From the NCBI RefSeq assembly GCF_000802225.1, contig NZ_JTDI01000007.1, forward strand, positions 124,001 to 188,000: DNA of 64,000 nt. Reading direction: 5' to 3'. The DNA comes from Novosphingobium malaysiense (GTDB lineage: Bacteria; Pseudomonadota; Alphaproteobacteria; Sphingomonadales; Sphingomonadaceae). The position numbers were made by a program, and so were the translations under genes. Position 1 is the stretch's first letter. Each line of letters begins with the position of its first letter. The notes beneath the pieces were generated by a model, which was given only the letters and a program-made list of their open reading frames with translations, searched no databases and was not told where the DNA came from. Shown here in pieces: positions 33,265 through 42,165 of the stretch.

Positions 33265-35097
33265 TCAGCTGTCGAGGCGCATGCCTTCCATGCTGCCTTC
33301 CTCGCGCCAGTCGCGCACGAGGCGCTGGAAGTCGTCCCAGCCCGGCCCCCAACCGCGGAACAGGAACCACTTGGCTTCCTTTTCGCCCTCGTTGGTGAAA
33401 TAGCTGGGCGTACATTCGTTGAGAATGATCGAGAGGTCGAGTTCCTTTTCGCGGAATTCCCTGACGTAGGCGTCCTGGCCTTCCTGCGTCGGCTCGACAG
33501 CCTTGATTCCGCGCTTCATCGCTTCTGAAATGATGTAGCTGGCGTGCCGGCCCTGTTCGCCGAACTGCAGCGTGGTGTTGGCATTGAGGCCGCCCTGCAC
33601 GTAGCCGGTGAAGAACATGTTCGGGAAGTGATGGGTCATCGTCCCGTGCAGGGTGAGCGGACCGTCGGCCCAGTGATCGTAGATCGAAACGCCGTCGCGG
33701 CCCTCGACCGTCTCGATGCCCCAGCGGCGCTTGAGCTCACTCGTCACTTCGAAGCCGGAGGCGAAGATCATGCAGTCGATCTCGTATTCCTTGCCCTCGT
33801 GGATGAAGCCGTTTTCGGTCATCGCCTCGAGTCCGGCCGTCTTCGACACGTCCATGAGGTGGACGTTGGGCCGGTTGAAGGTTTCGTAGTATTCGTTGTT
33901 CGACAGCGGCCGCTTGCACATGAAGCGGTAGTAGGGCTTGAGCGCTTCGGCTGTGTCTGGGTCCTCGACGATGGAGGCCACGCGGTTGCGCAGGCGCTCC
34001 ATGACGCGGAAGTCCATGACCTCGCGGCGGCGCATGAATTCCTCCATGCCGATCTCGGGCCAGCCCTCGGCCTCGAGTTCCGCGTTGAGGTTGCGGTTGA
34101 TCTCGGTCCAGATGTCGCAGACCAGGTCCGGATCGCCCGGCGGGATGATCTCGTTGGCGGCACGCAGGAAGTTCTGCTGCCGCTCCGCCTGCCAGCCGGG
34201 CTCGAGCGAGGCTACCCAGTCCGGGTCCGTCGGCGGATTGGGCCGCTCGTCGACGCTCGAGGGCGTGCGCTGGATGACGTAGAGTTCCTTGGCGTACTTG
34301 CCGAGATAGGGCACGGCCTGGATCGATGTCGCTCCCGTGCCGAGAATGGCCACCCGCTTGTCGCCCAGCTTGTCGATGACCGGATTTTCCCAGCTGCCGC
34401 CGGTATAGTCGTAGTCCCAGCGCGAGGTGTGGAACATCTTGCCGTTGAAGCGGTGGATGCCGGGAACGGCCGGGAACTTGGGAGTCGAGAGGGTGCCGCC
34501 ACACATCATCACGAAGCGGGCGCGGATTTCGTCGTCGCGGTCGGTCGAGATGCGCCAGCGCTTGATCGACTCGTCCCATTTCATTCCCGTGATCTCGGTA
34601 TGGAACAGGGCCTTGTCGCGGAAATCGAACCTGTCGGCGATCATCTGGATGTAGTCGAAGATCTCCTTGCCGTCGGAGAACTTCTTGGAGGGCATGTAGC
34701 CCATTTCCTCGAGCAGCGGCAGGTAGCAATACGCGTCGTTGTCACACTGGATGCCGGGATAGCGGTTCCAGTACCAGGTACCGCCGAAGCCACCGGCGTG
34801 TTCGATGTGGCGAAAGTTGGTCACGCCCGCCTTGGTGAGGTGATAGCCGGCCATGATGCCGGTCCAGCCGCCGCCGAGAATGGCCACGTCGAGGTCTTCC
34901 TCCACGGCATCGCGCGGGACGACGGGGGTGAAGGGATCATGCTCGCGGGTATCGTGGACGAAGTGGTCCTCGGGCGCGGCGTACTGGTTCTGCCCCTCGC
35001 GGCGCATGCGCTTCTCGCGCTCCTGGCGATACTTTTCCTTGAGCGCCGGGATATCGATGTCTTCCGGCGCGGGCACGTTGGTTGTCTGGCACTTCAT
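33265..35097 (-). CDS. Baeyer-Villiger-type flavin monooxygenase
   Basis: A 610-residue NADPH/FAD enzyme that inserts oxygen next to a ketone to give an ester or lactone. The type I BVMO fingerprint FxGxxxHxxxW is present as FNGKMFHTSRW (about 225). It is flanked by an FAD Rossmann motif LGGGWTGIMAGYHL (about 77) and an NADP motif LGTGATS (about 257). An N-terminal extension of about 70 residues places it with the long BVMOs (steroid and large-ring ketone types). ATG 35097 is chosen; a GTG four codons earlier is possible. A 21-bp inverted repeat overlaps its promoter. Confidence 0.93.
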   Translation of the reverse strand: MKCQTTNVPAPEDIDIPALKEKYRQEREKRMRREGQNQYAAPEDHFVHDTREHDPFTPVVPRDAVEEDLDVAILGGGWTGIMAGYHLTKAGVTNFRHIEHAGGFGGTWYWNRYPGIQCDNDAYCYLPLLEEMGYMPSKKFSDGKEIFDYIQMIADRFDFRDKALFHTEITGMKWDESIKRWRISTDRDDEIRARFVMMCGGTLSTPKFPAVPGIHRFNGKMFHTSRWDYDYTGGSWENPVIDKLGDKRVAILGTGATSIQAVPYLGKYAKELYVIQRTPSSVDERPNPPTDPDWVASLEPGWQAERQQNFLRAANEIIPPGDPDLVCDIWTEINRNLNAELEAEGWPEIGMEEFMRRREVMDFRVMERLRNRVASIVEDPDTAEALKPYYRFMCKRPLSNNEYYETFNRPNVHLMDVSKTAGLEAMTENGFIHEGKEYEIDCMIFASGFEVTSELKRRWGIETVEGRDGVSIYDHWADGPLTLHGTMTHHFPNMFFTGYVQGGLNANTTLQFGEQGRHASYIISEAMKRGIKAVEPTQEGQDAYVREFREKELDLSIILNECTPSYFTNEGEKEAKWFLFRGWGPGWDDFQRLVRDWREEGSMEGMRLDS

Positions 35098-35167
35098 GTC
35101 CGGTCCCACTTCTCTGGCAGGCGACTCTCCAGATGCGGTCGCCCTTGCTGCATGCTGATTAGGAAGG

Positions 35168-35188
35168 CACTGTTATTTGTCAACAGTG
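35168..35188. promoter_or_regulatory. 21-bp inverted repeat in the BVMO promoter
   Basis: CACTGTT-N7-AACAGTG, a perfect 7-7-7 inverted repeat. On the minus strand its spacer supplies TTGACA, a good -35 element for the BVMO gene about 75 bases downstream. A repressor bound here would block the promoter. Confidence 0.7.
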
Positions 35189-35195
35189 TTGTTCA

Positions 35196-36128
35196 TTAAG
35201 CATCGACACCCTCCCGCGCCATGGCGAAACTGTACCCGATGTGATCGACGTGCCCATGCAGGCCGAAATCGAGGACTTTCGGGCTCTCCGCGCCCTTGTC
35301 GTGAAACTGCTCGCAGGCGGCAGCAACATCCTCGATGGTCCAGGAAGGGCGATAGACGCCGCGCGTTTCTGCAAGGAACATTCGCGCGATGCGCCCGGCG
35401 ATCGAGGCGATCATCTCGCCGGTGACCGAGCAGGCCTCGTGCGCCAGCCAGGCCACTACCGGCGCGACCAGTTCGGGATCCATCGGCGGATACTGCGAGA
35501 TGTCGATCCCCTCCGCCATGCGCGTGACGGCGCTAGGCACGATCACGTTCGACTTCACGTTGAACTCTTCGCCTTCGAGCGCAGCCACGTTGTTGAGCCC
35601 GATCATGCCGGACTTGGAGATGCCATAGTTCACGCAGTTTTTGTTGCCGTACACACCGCCGATCGAGCTGGTCAGGACGATCCGGCCGAAGTTCTGGTCG
35701 CACATGTGTCCGAAGGCTGCCTGCACCACATGGAAGGCGCCCATCAGGTGAACGTCGACCACCGACTTGAAGTCGTCGTAGCTGATGTCTCGGATTGAGC
35801 CGTAACGCACATTACCGGCGTTGTGGATCAGCGCATCGATCCGGCCCCATGTGGCGATCGCGGCCTGGATGATCGCCTTGCCGCCTTCGGGAGTCGCCAC
35901 GCTGTCGGCATTGGCTATGGCTTCGCCCCCGGCCGCGACGATTTCGTCGACAACGCCTTGCGCCACGCTTGTATCCGGTCCGTCACCGCGGATCGCTCCG
36001 CCGAGGTCATTGACCACCACCTTGCATCCGCGCGAAGCCATCAGCAGCGCGTAGGCGCGGCCAAGCCCGCGTCCGCCCCCGGTAATGACGGCGACACGGC
36101 CATCGAAGCGCAGTTCGGTCTGGGGCAT
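35196..36128 (-). CDS. SDR like the (3R)-hydroxyacyl-CoA dehydrogenase domain of MFE-2
   Basis: A 310-residue SDR resembling the dehydrogenase part of peroxisomal multifunctional enzyme 2 (17-beta-HSD type 4). Cofactor motif VITGGGRGLGRAYALLMASRG, then VVVNDLGGAIRGDGPD, which is the MFE-2 hallmark. Next come NAGNVR, catalytic Ser in LTSSIGGVYGNKN, NYGISKSG (Tyr, Lys) and a C-terminal extension of about 60 residues. ATG 36128 gives the same length as its paralogue at 55643-56575; ATG 36185 is the alternative. It likely oxidises (R)-3-hydroxyacyl-CoA. Confidence 0.9.
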   Translation of the reverse strand: MPQTELRFDGRVAVITGGGRGLGRAYALLMASRGCKVVVNDLGGAIRGDGPDTSVAQGVVDEIVAAGGEAIANADSVATPEGGKAIIQAAIATWGRIDALIHNAGNVRYGSIRDISYDDFKSVVDVHLMGAFHVVQAAFGHMCDQNFGRIVLTSSIGGVYGNKNCVNYGISKSGMIGLNNVAALEGEEFNVKSNVIVPSAVTRMAEGIDISQYPPMDPELVAPVVAWLAHEACSVTGEMIASIAGRIARMFLAETRGVYRPSWTIEDVAAACEQFHDKGAESPKVLDFGLHGHVDHIGYSFAMAREGVDA

Positions 36129-36394
36129 GGGCTGGGCAGTCCTCTCTATGTCCGCTCGAGTCTTCAGGCGGAATTGCTCTGTCATCATCCTAAGCAAAGA
36201 TGATTATCGGTCCGATGAACGAGTATGCGGACAGCCCGAGGATTGGCAACCGCCGAAAAGCGAGTGTCATCCGCCCGGGCGATGGCCGCTCGCGTCCAGG
36301 CCGCGAAAGCGCCAGTGCGTTGCGCCTCCCGACTGCCGGCGATAGGCTTTCGACTAAAGACTCGGCGCTGTGCCGTAGGGAGAAGGATGTATAC

Positions 36395-38002
36395 ATGCTG
36401 GAACCGAGTGGCCGCAATAAGAATGGACTGTCCGCCGAACCGTCAGCCGGCTGGGCCCTTCATCGCCTGACCCCGGCCAGCCGCCTCAACGGCGCCAACG
36501 GCATCCGCACCGGCGCGGACGGACGGATCTATGTCGCGCAGGTGGCGGGCAGCACGGTCAGCGCCGTCGATGTCGACAGCGGCGAAGTCGAGACGATCAG
36601 CGCCACGCCTGCCGCCGGCGAAACCGGCATCGTCGGCCCGGACGATCTCGCTTTCGACAGTGCCGGCAATCTCTTCTGCACCGAAATCACCGAAGGGCGC
36701 GTCTCGATGATGACGCCCAAGGGCGAGTACAAGGTCGTCCAGGGCGACGTGCCGGTCGCCAATCCCATCACCTGCTATCAGGACCGGGTTATCGCCGGCG
36801 AACTGCGCATGGGCGGCCGGATCATGGAACTGGACAAGAACGGCGGCGCGCCGCGCGTGATCGTTGAGGGGCTGCCGATGGTCAACGCCTTCGAAGTCGG
36901 CCCCGACGGCAAACTCTACTTCCCGGCCCAGGGCGCCAACGAGATCTGGCGCGTCAGCCTCGACGGCGGCGAGCCCGAAGTGGTGGCCAGGGACCTCGGC
37001 GTCCCGGACTCGGTCAAGTTCCATCCTGACGGCTACATCGTCTCGACGCAGGTCTATTCGGGCCAGGTGCTCAAGATCGATCCGCGCACTGGCGAAAAGG
37101 AAGTGCTGGCCGACATCGGACCTGGCCTCGACAATGTCGCCTTCGTCAACGGGCGCACCTTCGTTTCGCACATTACCGGTTCGATTCACGAGATCACAGC
37201 GCCCGGCGTGGCGAAACCGCTGATTGAAAAGGGCCTGCAGTGGCCACTCGGCCTCGCGGTGGGTCCCAACGGCCACATTCTGGTCGCCGACGGCGGCTTT
37301 ACCTATCTTCTCAACCCCGGCGAGAACCTGCAGCTTGCCGGAATGCTGTTTTCGCCCGGCTTCCCCGGCTGGGTCCGCGGTGTCGCGCCGTGCGGCACCG
37401 ACGAATGGGTGGTCACCACGGCCAACGGCGACGTCGCCCGCTGGAACCCCGCGGCATCGGAATCACAGGTGCTCGCGAGCGGCTACGACAGGCTCATGGG
37501 CGTCGCCGTCGCGCCGGACGGCGCTGCCGTCTTCGCCGAATATCCCACGGGCCGCGTGCTGTCGGCCAAGGGCGGCGAAGTCAGCGAATTCGCAACCGGC
37601 CTCGACATGCCCATTGGCGTCGCCGTTGCCGGCGATGGCACCGTCTATGTCGCGGAGAGCGGTGCCGGCCGCGTGGTGAAGCTTTCCGGCCGCAAGGCCG
37701 AAACGGTGCTCGACGGTCTTTCGCGCCCGGAAGGGATTGCCATTTCCGGCGGCACGCTCGCAGTGGCGGATCCCGGCGCGCAGGACGTCGTGGTCAGCGA
37801 CCTTTCCGGCGGGGGCCGGGAAGTCGCAGCCTCGAGGCTGCCCATCGGCGGCCCCGGCGGCGCGCGGCCGATGCAGCTCGGCGGCGTGGGCGACATGTGC
37901 GGGCCGATGAGCACCATGGTCGGCATTGCCTTCAGCAACGACGGCACAATCTATCTTTCCGCCGATGCCGAAGGCAGCGTCCTGGCGCTGCGCCGGGCCT
38001 GA
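36395..38002 (+). CDS. SMP-30/NHL-type beta-propeller protein
   Basis: A 535-residue protein built of repeated NHL/SMP-30 blades, for example GIRTGADGRIYVAQV, DDLAFDSAGNLFCTE, AFEVGPDGKLYFPAQG, GLAVGPNGHILVADGG and GVAVAGDGTVYVAESG. No signal peptide is visible, so a cytoplasmic lactonase-like or scaffold role is possible; lactone hydrolysis would fit the BVMO next door, but this is inference. ATG 36395 follows GGGAGAAGGA. Ends 11 bases before the EthD-like gene, so an operon with the following genes is likely. Confidence 0.85.
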   Translation: MLEPSGRNKNGLSAEPSAGWALHRLTPASRLNGANGIRTGADGRIYVAQVAGSTVSAVDVDSGEVETISATPAAGETGIVGPDDLAFDSAGNLFCTEITEGRVSMMTPKGEYKVVQGDVPVANPITCYQDRVIAGELRMGGRIMELDKNGGAPRVIVEGLPMVNAFEVGPDGKLYFPAQGANEIWRVSLDGGEPEVVARDLGVPDSVKFHPDGYIVSTQVYSGQVLKIDPRTGEKEVLADIGPGLDNVAFVNGRTFVSHITGSIHEITAPGVAKPLIEKGLQWPLGLAVGPNGHILVADGGFTYLLNPGENLQLAGMLFSPGFPGWVRGVAPCGTDEWVVTTANGDVARWNPAASESQVLASGYDRLMGVAVAPDGAAVFAEYPTGRVLSAKGGEVSEFATGLDMPIGVAVAGDGTVYVAESGAGRVVKLSGRKAETVLDGLSRPEGIAISGGTLAVADPGAQDVVVSDLSGGGREVAASRLPIGGPGGARPMQLGGVGDMCGPMSTMVGIAFSNDGTIYLSADAEGSVLALRRA

Positions 38003-38013
38003 AGGAGAACGCA

Positions 38014-38427
38014 ATGCTCAAGCAGATCTGCTTCTTCCGCAAGCGTCCGGACATGACCATGGATGAGTTCATGGACTACTACGAGAACCAGCATTCGCAG
38101 CTCGCCAAGAAGATGGGCGCACAGCCGGCGATTCCGAACGCGGTGCGCTACGTGCGCCGCTATCTGGTACCCGAGAAAAACCCGGTCACGGGGGAAATCC
38201 ATGATCCCGGCTACGATTGCATCATGGAAATCTGGTGGAACAGCCGCGAGGATTTTGAACGCTCACAGGCGATAATCTCCTCGCCCGAGCGTCTGCCGAT
38301 GACCAAGGCGGACGAGGAAAAGCTCTTCGCCAGCCATGCCAATCCCGTGTGCACCTGCGTCGAATACGATTCGCCGATGGGGCCGAATGGGGAAGCCACC
38401 CACGTCGACTTGCGATACGGCGACTAG
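38014..38427 (+). CDS. EthD domain-containing protein
   Basis: A 137-residue small alpha+beta-barrel protein. The start MLKQICFFRKRPDMTMDEFMDYYENQHS contains the EthD-type KRxDMTxDEFxxYYxxxH motif, seen only in part here, and a central DCIMEIWWNSREDFERS. EthD-like proteins accompany P450s, oxygenases or decarboxylases and sometimes act as small lyases. Good AAGGAG site; spaced tightly after the beta-propeller gene and directly before the MFS gene. Confidence 0.88.
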   Translation: MLKQICFFRKRPDMTMDEFMDYYENQHSQLAKKMGAQPAIPNAVRYVRRYLVPEKNPVTGEIHDPGYDCIMEIWWNSREDFERSQAIISSPERLPMTKADEEKLFASHANPVCTCVEYDSPMGPNGEATHVDLRYGD

Positions 38428-38429
38428 GC

Positions 38430-39677
38430 GTGAAGGCACAACACACGCGCAGCGGGCGCGAGGAATGGAAGGCCCACGGGCTTGTGCCGGTGGCGGCGGG
38501 TCTCGGTTATGCCACCAGCGTCATCCACATATACGGCATCGGCCCCTATTTCGGCCCGGTGGCCGAGCAATTCGGTTGGAGCCGCACCGAAGTGACCTTC
38601 GGCCTTACCATCGCGACGCTGGTGCAGGCGGTCGGAGGCATCTTCATCGGTCTGGCCGTCGACCGCTTCGGCCCGCGCCGCTTCGGCGTAATCGGCCTGC
38701 TTTTGATGGGTGTCGCCTTTTCGCTACTCGGCACGGCCAATGGATCGCTGCTGCAGTGGTATCTGCTGTGGTGTCTCGTGGCGCTGGCGGCCCTGCCGGT
38801 GCAAGCCTCGGTCTGGACCAGTGCGGTCGCCTCGCTGTTTCACGTCTCACGCGGCATGGCCTTTGCCGTGACGCTTTGCGGCGCGTCCATAGCGGCGGGC
38901 GTTTTCCCGTTGATGGGCACTTACGCCATCGCCAAGCTGGGCTGGGAAATGGCCTTTTCCGCCCATGCCGCCGCCTGGCTGATCATAGCCTTCCCGGTGA
39001 TCTTCCTGTTCTTCCACGGGCGCTACGATCGGGGACGCAAGAACAAGGATGAGGGTGAGGTCGCCAGCCCTAAGGACCTGCCGGGCGTCACGCTGGGTGA
39101 AGGCCTGCGCTCGACGATCTACCACCGCCTGTTCATCGCCAGCCTGCTCTTCACCTTCACCATCATCGCCATCGTCGTGCACTTCACCGCGATCCTAGGC
39201 GATCAGGGCGCCGATCCGCTGACGGCTGCCGGGATCGCCTCCTTTGTCGGCTGGTTCTCGCTTGCCGGGCGACTGGGCACCGGCTTCCTGCTGGACCGTC
39301 TGCCCGCCTCGCTGGTGGGCGCGGCGGTCTTCATGCTGCCGGTGGCGGGGTCGCTGCTGCTTCTGCTGGGAGGCAATTCCTATGGCGCCATGGTTCTTGC
39401 ATCGGGTCTGATCGGCCTCACATTGGGAGCGGAGATCGACGTAGTGGTCTTCCTGCTCACCCGCCATTTCGGACTGAAGAATTTTGGTGGGCTCTATGGT
39501 GGTGTGCTCGCCGCCCTTTCTATCGGCACGGCCATAGGGCCGCTGGTCGCCGCGCGCATCTTCGACGTGACCGGCAGCTACGAGGGATTCCTGTGGCTGG
39601 CGCTGGGTTTCATGGCCGCCAGCAGCCTTGCGATTGCCAGCCTGCCACGGCGCAACGAGGCCTTTGCGGCGCACTGA
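38430..39677 (+). CDS. MFS transporter
   Basis: A 415-residue major facilitator permease with twelve hydrophobic helices. The helix 2-3 loop has the MFS signature GLAVDRFGPRRFG (about 73-85), and a related motif GRLGTGFLLDRLPA follows helix 8. GTG at 38430, two bases after the EthD stop, gives a full-length protein with a short basic N-terminus. It probably takes up a carboxylate or aromatic substrate of the surrounding catabolic genes. The last helix ends close to the stop. Confidence 0.88.
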   Translation: MKAQHTRSGREEWKAHGLVPVAAGLGYATSVIHIYGIGPYFGPVAEQFGWSRTEVTFGLTIATLVQAVGGIFIGLAVDRFGPRRFGVIGLLLMGVAFSLLGTANGSLLQWYLLWCLVALAALPVQASVWTSAVASLFHVSRGMAFAVTLCGASIAAGVFPLMGTYAIAKLGWEMAFSAHAAAWLIIAFPVIFLFFHGRYDRGRKNKDEGEVASPKDLPGVTLGEGLRSTIYHRLFIASLLFTFTIIAIVVHFTAILGDQGADPLTAAGIASFVGWFSLAGRLGTGFLLDRLPASLVGAAVFMLPVAGSLLLLLGGNSYGAMVLASGLIGLTLGAEIDVVVFLLTRHFGLKNFGGLYGGVLAALSIGTAIGPLVAARIFDVTGSYEGFLWLALGFMAASSLAIASLPRRNEAFAAH

Positions 39678-39764
39678 TGGCAGCGCCTCAGCGATTTGCG
39701 CTGGCGTACGAATAATGAAATACTGAACGCAAATCCGCACAAATCGACAGAGAACGAGGAACCC

Positions 39765-41123
39765 ATGGGTGAGATAGGCAAGATCGTGCAGGCGCCGGAA
39801 GACCTCGTCGCGCCGGTCAACGTCCCGGCCGAGGCCTACGTGTCCCCGGAATACGCCAGGGCAGAGCGTGACAAGCTATGGCGCAAGGTCTGGCTGCAGG
39901 CCGGGCGACTCGAGGACATTCCCGAAGTCGGCAATTACATCACGTACGATATCATCGACGATTCGGTGATCATCGTGCGCTCGGGCCCGGACGAGATCCG
40001 CGCCTTCCACAATGTCTGCCCGCACCGCGGCCGCAAGCTGGTCGATATTCCGGAAGGCAAGCGCAACGCGCACGGTACCCGCCCGAACTTCATCTGCGGC
40101 TACCACGGCTGGACCTTCGATCTCGACGGCAAGAACACCTACATCGAGCATCAGGACGACTGGCAGGGCCACCTGTGCGACGGGCTTGCCGATCTCGGCA
40201 AGGTCCAGGTCGATACCTGGGGCGGCTGGATCTGGATCAACCTCGATCCCGACTGCATGCCACTTGCCGAGTACCTGCAGCCGGCGGCGCAGATGCTCGA
40301 CCCCTACGGCCTCGAGAAGATGCGCCCCCGCTGGCGCAAGTGGATCGTGTTCGAGTGCAACTGGAAGGTCGCGATGGAGGCCTTCTGCGAGACCTATCAC
40401 GTCTCCACCACGCACCCCGAATTCATGACCTTCGGCCAGTTCCGCGGCTGGGCGCGCAATCAGGGGCTGCACTCCAACATCGGCTACGACGCGCCGAAGG
40501 GGCAGGAAGAGGATTCGGGCAAGCTGCGCCTCGGCGCCGGCGAGGACCCGCGCCTGACCACGGCGGAAATGCAGAACTTCACCTGGCAGAACGCCAATAC
40601 CAACACCACGATGACGCTCGTCTCGGTTGCCAACCGGCTCAAGGACGAACTGCCCGAAGGCACGCCGCCGGCGGAAGTCTCGGCCTACTGGATCAAGACC
40701 GCGCGCGAGGAAGACAAGGCCCGCGGTGTCGAGTGGGCGCAGGTCGATCCGCAGCACACCGCACAGGCCGGCACCGCCTGGCAGATCTTCCCGAACTTCC
40801 AGATCGGACATGCGGTCAACAACATGCTCTGCTATCAGGCGCGTCCCTACGGCACCGACCCCGACAAGTGCATCTTCGAAGCCGCGGTCTATGAACTGTG
40901 GCCCGAAGGCGAAGCGCCCGAGACCGAGTGGGAATATACCAGGCCCCACGAATGGCCGCCGGTGCTGCAGCAGGACTTCAACAACATGGCGGCGGTCCAG
41001 CAGGGCATGAAGAACGTCGGTTTCCGCGGTGCGCAGCCCAATCCCTACATGGAGCGTTCGGTGGCCTCGCTTCACATGAACCTCGCCAAGTTCATGGGAA
41101 CGGGCGCGCCCAAGACCTATTGA
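39765..41123 (+). CDS. Rieske-type aromatic ring-hydroxylating oxygenase, alpha subunit
   Basis: A 452-residue Rieske oxygenase. The [2Fe-2S] ligands are in CPHRGRKLVDI (about 88) and CGYHGWTFD (about 112), and the mononuclear iron site in NWKVAMEAFCETYHVSTTHPEF (about 208-229, His-His), given here in two parts of the alignment. No beta subunit, ferredoxin or reductase gene is adjacent, so it is likely the alpha-only type. ATG 39765 follows ACGAGGAACCC. Expected to start hydroxylation or demethylation of the pathway substrate. Confidence 0.92.
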   Translation: MGEIGKIVQAPEDLVAPVNVPAEAYVSPEYARAERDKLWRKVWLQAGRLEDIPEVGNYITYDIIDDSVIIVRSGPDEIRAFHNVCPHRGRKLVDIPEGKRNAHGTRPNFICGYHGWTFDLDGKNTYIEHQDDWQGHLCDGLADLGKVQVDTWGGWIWINLDPDCMPLAEYLQPAAQMLDPYGLEKMRPRWRKWIVFECNWKVAMEAFCETYHVSTTHPEFMTFGQFRGWARNQGLHSNIGYDAPKGQEEDSGKLRLGAGEDPRLTTAEMQNFTWQNANTNTTMTLVSVANRLKDELPEGTPPAEVSAYWIKTAREEDKARGVEWAQVDPQHTAQAGTAWQIFPNFQIGHAVNNMLCYQARPYGTDPDKCIFEAAVYELWPEGEAPETEWEYTRPHEWPPVLQQDFNNMAAVQQGMKNVGFRGAQPNPYMERSVASLHMNLAKFMGTGAPKTY

Positions 41124-41223
41124 GGTAAGACAGCGCGGGACGGGTCGATCAGTCCGTCCTGCGCGTCACCCCCGCGCAGACGGGGGACGGGGAGTTCTCC
41201 TAGGCTGAGAGGATCGTTCGACC

Positions 41224-42144
41224 ATGCAGTTACCGCTCGTCCACATCAGCTGGGCCCTTGCCGACAATGCCGACCGTCCGGGCTGCGACGCCTTCTTTCA
41301 GGACGTCTTCGGCGCCGAGCCGGTCTATGAGATCCTCGTGACGCCCGAGACCGAGAAGATGGGTCTCGACCGCGAGGAAACGCTGATGATGATCGGCGAT
41401 GCCATGGTCATACCCATCGCGCCCGCCGGACGCGGTGCACAGGAAGGCGCACCGCTGGGCGACATGCTGCGCCGCTCTTCGGCGCCGATGCGCTGGCTGG
41501 GTCTGGCGCTCAAGACCAACGATCTCGAAAGTGCCGACGCCTGGTTTGCCGAGCGCGGGTTCAAGCGGCACTACGATCGCGGCATGGAAGCGCATTACTT
41601 CCTCGTGCCGCGCGGTCAGGCCATGGGCATGCGGCTTGAAATCGTGAAGCAGGATATGCCCAACGAGCCGCGCACCGCGCCGGACTGGTCGCCGGCGAAA
41701 TGGCGCGATGCCCATCCGCTGGGAATCGAGGGCCTGCAAGCGGTCGGCATCAGTGCCCCGTCGCTCGACGAGGCCCGCGAACTGTTTGCCGACAAGCTGG
41801 GATGGCGCGAAATCGGTACGCGCGAGTTGCCCGACGCCGATTGCGCGGCTTTCGCAGCGGCCGATACCGTGCTGGAAGCGATGGAAGGCAATTCCGAAGC
41901 CTCCCCGCTGACCGCGCATGCCCGCGACGTGAAGGGCATCTATCATCTTGTCTTCAAGGTGAAGGACGCGGCGTCTGCCGCCACCTATCTGCGCGGCAAG
42001 GGCCTCACCCTGATCGGCAATACCGACGAGCGTTTCGCCATCCACCCCGACGAGGCGCATGGCCGCCTGATCTGGCTGACCGAAGTCACGCCGGACGGCT
42101 ACCCCGAAGTGGGATCGAAGCTGGGCGAAGTGGTCGGCAACTGA
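41224..42144 (+). CDS. VOC family (glyoxalase/dioxygenase fold) protein
   Basis: A 306-residue protein made of two VOC beta-alpha-beta-beta-beta modules (about 1-145 and 160-300). The first has LVHISWALAD and the second QAVGISAPSLDEARELFADKLGW, with possible metal ligands in HISW, YHLVFKV and a late Glu. It follows the Rieske gene by 100 bases on the same strand. Ring-cleavage dioxygenase or lyase activity is possible but not demonstrated by the residues seen. Confidence 0.8.
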   Translation: MQLPLVHISWALADNADRPGCDAFFQDVFGAEPVYEILVTPETEKMGLDREETLMMIGDAMVIPIAPAGRGAQEGAPLGDMLRRSSAPMRWLGLALKTNDLESADAWFAERGFKRHYDRGMEAHYFLVPRGQAMGMRLEIVKQDMPNEPRTAPDWSPAKWRDAHPLGIEGLQAVGISAPSLDEARELFADKLGWREIGTRELPDADCAAFAAADTVLEAMEGNSEASPLTAHARDVKGIYHLVFKVKDAASAATYLRGKGLTLIGNTDERFAIHPDEAHGRLIWLTEVTPDGYPEVGSKLGEVVGN

Positions 42145-42165
42145 ACGGTCCGGCGCGGGCTGCCG

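Noticed and set aside
36200..36394. N-terminal extension of the beta-propeller protein
   Set aside because: The extra 65 residues are basic, low in structure and overlap the SDR promoter; ATG 36395 has the good ribosome site.
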